From assembly GCA_009760855.2 (NCBI GenBank), contig WPIO01000034.1, positions 984,501-1,048,500 on the forward strand: 64,000 nt of DNA. Direction: 5' to 3'. This document shows positions 58,276-64,000 of this stretch, piece after piece (position 1 is the stretch's first letter; every line of letters begins with the position of its first letter). A program made the translations under genes and the position numbers. The notes under the pieces are model-generated. The model was not told where the DNA came from. It worked only from the letters and a program-made list of their open reading frames with translations, and did no database searches. This stretch comes from Cristatella mucedo (Eukaryota > Bryozoa > Phylactolaemata > Cristatellidae).

Positions 58276-58752
58276 AATTAAAAAACGTCTGTCAGTAAAT
58301 TCTAGCATCAATTTGTTCACAGAATATGCGCATTTTCATTAGCAAAGTTTTGTATCTTGCTGAAATCTGGTTAAGAAACGTCATCAGGACAAGTACTTAT
58401 AGAACATTGGAAACTTGCCTCTTGAATCACGATGATAGCTTCACTAATACATTTGCCGGGTTTCAAAATAGCATCAAGTAATTTGCACTTGGTCAGACTT
58501 CCTAGCTTGAGCCTACTAAATACTCGCTAGATTTTATCCTCGTGAACCGGAATTCTTGGGAAGGCCAACCGGGTTCACGCCTAACGACCCTGCCCTCCGC
58601 TTGCTCGGCTACTTTCATTTTTAAGGTCTTTTGGTATCGGCAGGCTGCGTCTACGTCTCTTACGTACTGCCGAATTATTAAACCCACACGGCTCGGTGTG
58701 GTTTTAATTATATGGTCAGGGATACCACAGGGCAGCAGGCATCGGCAGGCTG

Positions 58753-59235
58753 GTGTTTAACAGTACAGAACCTGGAAGCAGCAAGAGTAAAATGGAAAAT
58801 GGCTTAGAATTGAAAGCTCCTGCCAGACCGAAAGTGGAGACGAGACAAAATCACGCTCATTTCACTTCAGTTCTAGACGGAGAGAAAGTGTACCGTCGAT
58901 GCAAACGAAAAACCACCTGTTTCAGTGCCGAAATCCAAACAAGCTGGCGAGGTTTTTTCGCTTCGCTGAATGCAAGCTTTGTGACGTATAAGACAATTCT
59001 TAGTACTGTCCTCTTTATTTTATGTGAAGACGATAGCGAATTGCTGAAGAACAAGAGTCCCTCGAGCACTAGACAGAGACACTGCAGACTATGCAGGCAG
59101 TGTACAAAACACTGGACACAAACCCATAGTCAGCCAGATCGTGCATCTGTTGAAATGTCAACACTCGACGAACAAACATTTGTTGCAACCTCAATACTGG
59201 GATCAAATGATATGCGATGTGGCCTTGCACTATGA
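58753..59235 (+). CDS. Unrecognised open frame of 160 codons
   Basis: The longest open frame in the window outside GC-rich or simple-repeat DNA, from a non-ATG start; the first ATG is at 58792 (MENGLELKAPARPKVETRQN). It has a Cys/His-containing segment (RHCRLCRQCTKHWTQTH) near residue 108. No domain, splice site or promoter is recognised, so chance is a fair explanation. Confidence 0.2.
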   Translation: MFNSTEPGSSKSKMENGLELKAPARPKVETRQNHAHFTSVLDGEKVYRRCKRKTTCFSAEIQTSWRGFFASLNASFVTYKTILSTVLFILCEDDSELLKNKSPSSTRQRHCRLCRQCTKHWTQTHSQPDRASVEMSTLDEQTFVATSILGSNDMRCGLAL

Positions 59236-59334
59236 AGAGTCGCCCTAAAGTAACTGCACACACTATGTAACAAGCTGTCTAAAATCTAGCTTACTGGTCT
59301 ACAAATACAATGAACGAAGGAATAACGATATCTT

Positions 59335-60310
59335 CTAATAATAATATTAATACATTCGATAAAGCGCCCTCAGAGAACTCAATCTCTTTCTGGGCGCTTT
59401 ACATTTGCTGCAAAGAAAGCGCAATCGATTCCATTTGCAGGAAATGTAAAGCGCCTAGAAAAGAGATAAAGTTCTTTGAGGGCGCTTTATCAAGTGCGTC
59501 ATTATTATTATTATTATCGATTGGTTAGTGGTAGCATCCTCAGTACACAGCAAGAACAACATGGTTATGGGTGACATGCTTAGGATAAGCATGAAAGTGT
59601 GGATAGTGGCAGCGTGCAACAGTGTCAGCACGCATAAGCACACAAAGGACGAATCATAGGAACCCACTAAACGCTGTTATAAATAATTGCGTTTTTAGTT
59701 TCTTTTTAAATGTTAAGTCACGAGATGTCGTGATGCAGATCGGGAGTGAGTTCCAGGCTTTGGGATCATACGACCTGAAAGAACAATCTCCAGAGGAATT
59801 GAGGTTTTTACCAGGTTTAGTTAAACAGTTCGATTCCGAAAAGTGCGTGGTACAATACTTAGCCTGATCGGGGAGTATGTCTGATAAGTTGGCTGGAGTC
59901 AAAGAATTAGGGACCTACAATTGAGCTGGAGAACCTTGAATTCGATGCGTTATTTGACTGTAAGCCAGTGCAGACCAGCGAGAAGTGGTGTGATGTGGCA
60001 ACCGCAACCCTCACGACTGATAGTCTAGCTGCAGAGGTTTGCACCAGCTGTAAGGGCCTGATTGCACTTGCCGGTAGACCAGAAACCAGCGAGTTACAGA
60101 ATTCAACACGGATATCACATATGCATGGCCTAATTTTATTTTAGATGCGGTATCCCTGTCTAAACAAGCCCAAGTTTTGCACTGATATGTTGCTGAAAGT
60201 AGGCAGACTTGACTATGGAGCTGATGTTGTCATTCCATGAAAGGTCACTTTGGAATACGACATTTAGACTTCGTGCAGATTTATCTTCAGCGAAATATCA
60301 GAAGAGAGTT
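59335..60310 (-). mobile_element. 5'-truncated LINE carrying a nested LINE tail
   Basis: On the minus strand, SNCLTKPGKNLNSSGD and YDPKAWNSLPICITTSRDLT followed by FKKKLKTQLF is the C-terminal block. The 3' UTR and tail run to 59335. Sequence upstream of the coding block continues to about 60310. An 85-bp insertion splits the 3' UTR. Confidence 0.93.
59431..59515 (+). mobile_element. 85-bp LINE tail insertion with 7-bp target duplication
   Basis: CCATTTGCAGGAAATGTAAA, GCGCCTAGAAAAGAGATAAA and the rest of the tail to (ATT)n, flanked by ATCGATT at 59424-59430 and 59516-59522. It lies in the opposite orientation to its host LINE. Confidence 0.93.
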
Positions 60311-60698
60311 GTTTTGCCACAGATCGGCACGCTGTGAGTTATGGTGATTTAGTTACCTCCGCACCTTGCGATTAGAAGTTTATAGTTACTGTAGGTGGAC
60401 CTTATTGCAGTTTTGCATCCGATCCGTCCATTATCAAGATGGAGGCATCAGTAGCTGAAATCACCTATCAATTACGTCTGCATAAATGAGAGTTCCTTAC
60501 TGAGCAAGATATGTATACTCCTAAAGACACATTCGTTCGAAAACTCAAGCTCATGAGACCGAGTTCGTGCGACAGTCATCCATCTTCAGCATTCCACGCT
60601 CGAGCTTTCAAGTCCTGTGAAAGTGAAAATTCGGGTTCACAAACACCACAGACGCAGCATTTACTTTGACTCTGGGCAGTGGATAGATTTTTTTGTAG

Positions 60699-60823
60699 CA
60701 AACCATGAAGGTGCTAAGATCCTTAGCAAGCTAGTTTGGTCAGTAGATTCAAAGGAACTTCTAGAAAATGAACGACAAAGCCGACAGACTGAAGAAGAAG
60801 CTGGGCTTACATCGATTGGTTGA
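60699..60823 (+). CDS. Possible terminal exon, unrecognised
   Basis: A strong acceptor (gatttttttgtag) precedes a frame reading NHEGAKILSKLVWSVDSKEL then LENERQSRQTEEEAGLTSIG and a stop. Charged C-terminal composition looks protein-like. The frame also extends upstream (from 60617), so the acceptor is not proven, and no partner exon was identified. Confidence 0.3.
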
Positions 60824-60829
60824 ATATTG

Positions 60830-61830
60830 TTGATAGCAAGCCAAACGTACGAGTAGTATGCTATGAGCACCTCGGAACTGAGAGTGAATACCGTTGAATT
60901 TTAACTCCAAAAGAGCGATGTGCTGATACAGCAGCGTGCAGATCAAGCATTGCATCTATACTAAATTGTAAAGATATTGCAGTTTCCGACAAAACAGGTA
61001 CGGGTGCAATATTTTACTCGTAAATCTTTGCGTACAGATACAGCATTGCACAGATATAGCGTTGTCATTCTGTGGGCCTACTGCTTCATAGTGTCTGCTT
61101 TCACTAGGAAACGGCTAGCATTAGTTACGTTGCTTACCTGGCAGCGCGAAGAGGCGTGTCGTCTTTGCTGGAATGAGTTTCCCTCATTCTGAGCTAGAAG
61201 CGTAAACAGCTTGCAATATTTGTAATTGTTTTTATTAACAATAACTAAAATTAACACCTTTTCTTCAAACTTATCGCATTCTAATAGAACTAAATCTAAA
61301 TTTAGATGCTCAAAACTAGCAGCTAAAAAGCTTTTAGCGAGGGTTAATACCACGCAAGGTATCGCTCTCAGACAAACTTGCGAAAGCATTACATATTCAT
61401 GCTTGGATCAGCATGCAACAGTAGACGAGAGGATACTCGAGGCTAGTGGTTAGTTGGGCCCTTGGATAGCAAAATGCACTGAATTGTGCGCGGGTCAGAA
61501 AGCACAAGTCATTTGTCACAGGAATACAAAAAGACAGCCTCATGCGGGCGACGGGAGCCATAGATTGGCGAGAATAAAAATATATTTTAAGTTATGTGAA
61601 GGTTTGACTTACACTCAGTTTGAACTGAAGGCTCTTTCATCAGAGATTTCAATTTTTCTCGAGGAATGGTGAGACGATTTTGAAAATGGAACAGGTTGTG
61701 CAAAAGCACACCGGTGAGAAAGTAGGCCAGAAATACGTTGACTGGCGGAAATAACTGGAGCGACCTGAAGGCCGGAGAAAGAATACACTTGACGCTTGAT
61801 ATTGAGTTGATGAAGCTCAGAAAAAAGCGG
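60830..61830. other. No recognisable gene
   Basis: AT-richer sequence with short frames only and no repeat structure until the minisatellite at 61834. Confidence 0.4.
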
Positions 61831-61833
61831 CAC

Positions 61834-61973
61834 GATTGGGCTGCTACGATTGGGCTGCTACGATTGGGTTGCTACGATTGGGCTGCTACGATTGGGCTGC
61901 TACGATTGGGCTGCTACGATTGGGCTGCTACGATTGGGCTGCTACGATTGGGCTGCTACGATTGAGCTGCTAT
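61834..61973. repeat. Ten tandem copies of a 14-bp minisatellite
   Basis: GATTGGGCTGCTAC, ten units from 61834. Seven are exact or nearly so; unit 3 has GGGTTGC and unit 10 GAGCTGCTAT. Confidence 0.98.
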
Positions 61974-62304
61974 GCCGATGGCCACACGCTAGACGGGCTG
62001 CAGAGTCTTTCTGCTCCTGTATAAGATATAGCGAGCAGGCTCGGGCTCCTGAACAAGGGAAGTGCGGTAGCAGATATCGTGTTATTTCCGCGTGGCCATT
62101 AGTAGGTCGAGTAGAGGCAATGACTACCAAGTGCACAGCCCTGACACCGATAGTACTGATAACGGTAAAGACTGCTAGCGCCTGAAATTTCACTAGCATC
62201 ACCGCCAAAAACATTGTAGCACTCCCAGCAACACTGCTCTCTCGAAACACTATACGATTTCGAGTACATGATTCGCGAGTGTGCTAACCGTAGCGTGCTC
62301 AGTT

Positions 62305-62971
62305 TGCGGCGTAAATGAGATGATGGTGAAGTCTCAGGGGTCTGCTGAGTATAACTCGATCTCAAGAGATCGAGTTTCGCCCTAATACGCAATAATTAAA
62401 GCGCGGAATACGAGCAAGGCTGGATTTATGCGGCTGAGGCGCAGCCCGTCCTAAAGCATAAACCCTATTACACTAAACCCTAAACCCTAAAAAATAAACC
62501 CTAAATCCCAAACACTAAACCCCAAACCCTAAACACTAAGCCCTAACACCCTAAACCTTCACCCCTAAACCCTAAAACACTAAGCCACAATCCCTACACC
62601 CTAAAGCCTAAACGAAACACTAAAACCTAAACACTAAAATACTAAACCCTTAACTCTTACACCCTAAATACTAAACCCTAAAAACCCTAAACCCTCACCC
62701 TAAGCCCTAAAACACTAAACCCTAAACCCTTAACCCTAAAGCCTAAACGCTTAGCCCAACAAAACACTAAACCCTAAATACTAAACCCTAAAATCCCTAA
62801 AACCCTAAACTTTTACCCGAAAACACTAAACGCTAAACCCTCACTCGTAAACCCTAAAACCTTAAACCATATACGGGGTAGGATAATGTCCCTACCCCAG
62901 GCAGGGGGAATGTCGGGGGGGGGATATCGGGGGGGGGATGTCCGGGGAGAAAACGTCCAGGGGGAATTTCC
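62305..62971 (-). mobile_element. Telomere-like foldback element, copy C (one end missing)
   Basis: Matches copies A and B from the core (AATTAAAGCGCGGAATACGA, then GCTGGATTTATGCGGC) through a CCCTAAA array (62457-62868) to terminal units ending at 62971 (GGGGGGATGTCCGGGGAGAA, ACGTCCAGGGGGAATTTCC). GTACC follows, as at copy B. The TA-microsatellite side is absent or unrecognisable, so this copy is truncated. Confidence 0.8.
62457..62868 (-). repeat. Degenerate CCCTAAA array
   Basis: ACCCTAAACCCTAAA with many single-base variants (ACACTAAAC, AGCCTAAAC), about 410 bp. Confidence 0.93.
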
Positions 62972-62979
62972 GTACCCCT

Positions 62980-64000
62980 CTACCGCGGGTTTGTAAAAAC
63001 TTGAAATAAATGGTAAGACTACCGACACAGTGCCACCACTGCAAGCTTGCCTGTGGTGCAGTCAGACATAAGATTTACATGCGAGAAGAGGAACTCCGTC
63101 GTGCAGGAACTTTTCATAGTAACTACGACGGCCGGATTCGTCCTTGCTTGGATGATCGATGATGTTTCTTAGTCAGTCGTCAGACAACTAACTGCCTATA
63201 CTAGGTGAGACCTCTCGAGATGATCGGACGTCTGTTCAGCGATTGCTCAAAATTTACTGACAGCAGATGATCTTTCAACCGATTCAAACAATAATTGCAT
63301 TCGGCATGTATGAGGCAGAATTTAGGTATTAAAAGACTCAGATGAGTTTTCAATATTAATTGTCTTTAATTAGTGGCTACATCTAGCTTACTGATTCTTT
63401 GCCATATAAGAATATGGCTGAACTTTGTGTGGGAATAGTTAGATCCCGATTTTGATGGTGAGGTTGATCGAGCATCTAATATGCATCGATCGATCGATCG
63501 ATCGATCGATCGATGCATCTAATAACTCTGATGTGAAAGCTGCAAGAAATGCGGAAAGATGCATGGCTAAAGCCTTCACAGAGCCACTTTGCAAAGCTTA
63601 GACGATCACTGCATTGTATGCGTGATGCTGACGCTGCTCGATATCGCCGGGATGGAAGTTTGGCTTCCCCACCACCCAAAGCTCTCTGTAATATCTGCTG
63701 ATGCGAGTGATCAGTTCGAATACAGTTTGTGGCTGCTATGACTGCAGGGTCGCTCGCATGTGTCTTGGAAAAACAGCGGTGCACATCGACAAAGCCGAGC
63801 CATTAACCCACAATTGAAGTGGAGCCAGAAGTCACTTCCCAGAGCCGTTCGCCAGACGCGACTTACAGGTCTGCAGAGAATGGTGAAAGCTGTTGACTGT
63901 AACAAGACAAACAGCGAATGTTGACTCAGCTGACGCTTGAGCTGCCACGAATGAACAAAGAGGACCCTTGCGTACAACACGGAGGCCATGTTGATGCTGG
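62980..64000. other. No recognisable gene
   Basis: Apart from the palindromic microsatellite at 63481, only short frames without recognisable content. The window ends inside this stretch. Confidence 0.4.
63481..63518. repeat. 38-bp perfect palindrome, ATGCAT(CGAT)7GCAT
   Basis: A (CGAT)7 run closed on both sides by ATGCAT, giving a self-complementary 38-mer. GCATCTAAT occurs on both sides just outside or overlapping it. Confidence 0.97.

Noticed and set aside
63481-63518. Rho-independent terminator or attachment site reading of the palindrome
   Set aside because: It is a pure tetranucleotide repeat in animal DNA with no T-run or recombinase nearby.

Overview
This is an animal nuclear genome segment, gene-poor and repeat-rich. 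The evidence is a SoxB-class HMG-box gene whose HMG domain is close to vertebrate SOX1/2/3 and which ends in a bilaterian-like C-terminus, spliceosomal introns, tRNA-derived SINEs, CR1/L2-type LINEs, a hAT DNA transposon and many long microsatellites. CpG is plainly not depleted. I infer an invertebrate metazoan, probably bilaterian; the phylum cannot be fixed from the sequence.

Layout. 0.27-8.6 kb (+): six exons, mutually phase-compatible, of an unrecognised protein gene that runs off the left edge; a degenerate near-full-length LINE (3.1-6.3 kb) sits in its third intron. A doubtful last exon lies near 10.9-11.04 kb. 9-28 kb: intergenic or intronic DNA with LINE 3' ends, two SINE families, short tandem repeats, a 20-bp perfect hairpin and a CGG-rich block. 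28.5-29.3 kb: first copy of an unusual element with inverted ends built from a 13-bp unit around a degenerate TTTAGGG telomere-like array. 29.7-38.9 kb: a GC-rich, mostly repeat-poor domain around the SoxB gene (36,356-37,697, one intron). 38.9-43.6 kb: GA microsatellites, LINE tails and a complete but decayed hAT transposon with an exact 8-bp target duplication, itself carrying a SINE with its own 8-bp duplication. 46.7-47.9 kb: second copy of the telomere-like element, with a SINE nested in its array. 50.1-50.9 kb: a roughly 0.8-kb CT array. 54-60.4 kb: SINE and three LINE copies in both orientations, one with an 85-bp LINE tail nested in it. 61.8-63.5 kb: a 14-bp minisatellite, a third, partial telomere-like element and a (CGAT)7 palindrome.

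How parts relate. SINE family 1 and the LINE share the same 3' tail (a GCGCC...GGGCGC stem with an inner AGAGA/TCTCT stem), the arrangement expected when a SINE borrows LINE machinery. The telomere-like element (three copies) is the best candidate for something undescribed: foldback-like, non-coding, with two simple-repeat modules at conserved internal positions. The SoxB gene is the only confidently named host gene.
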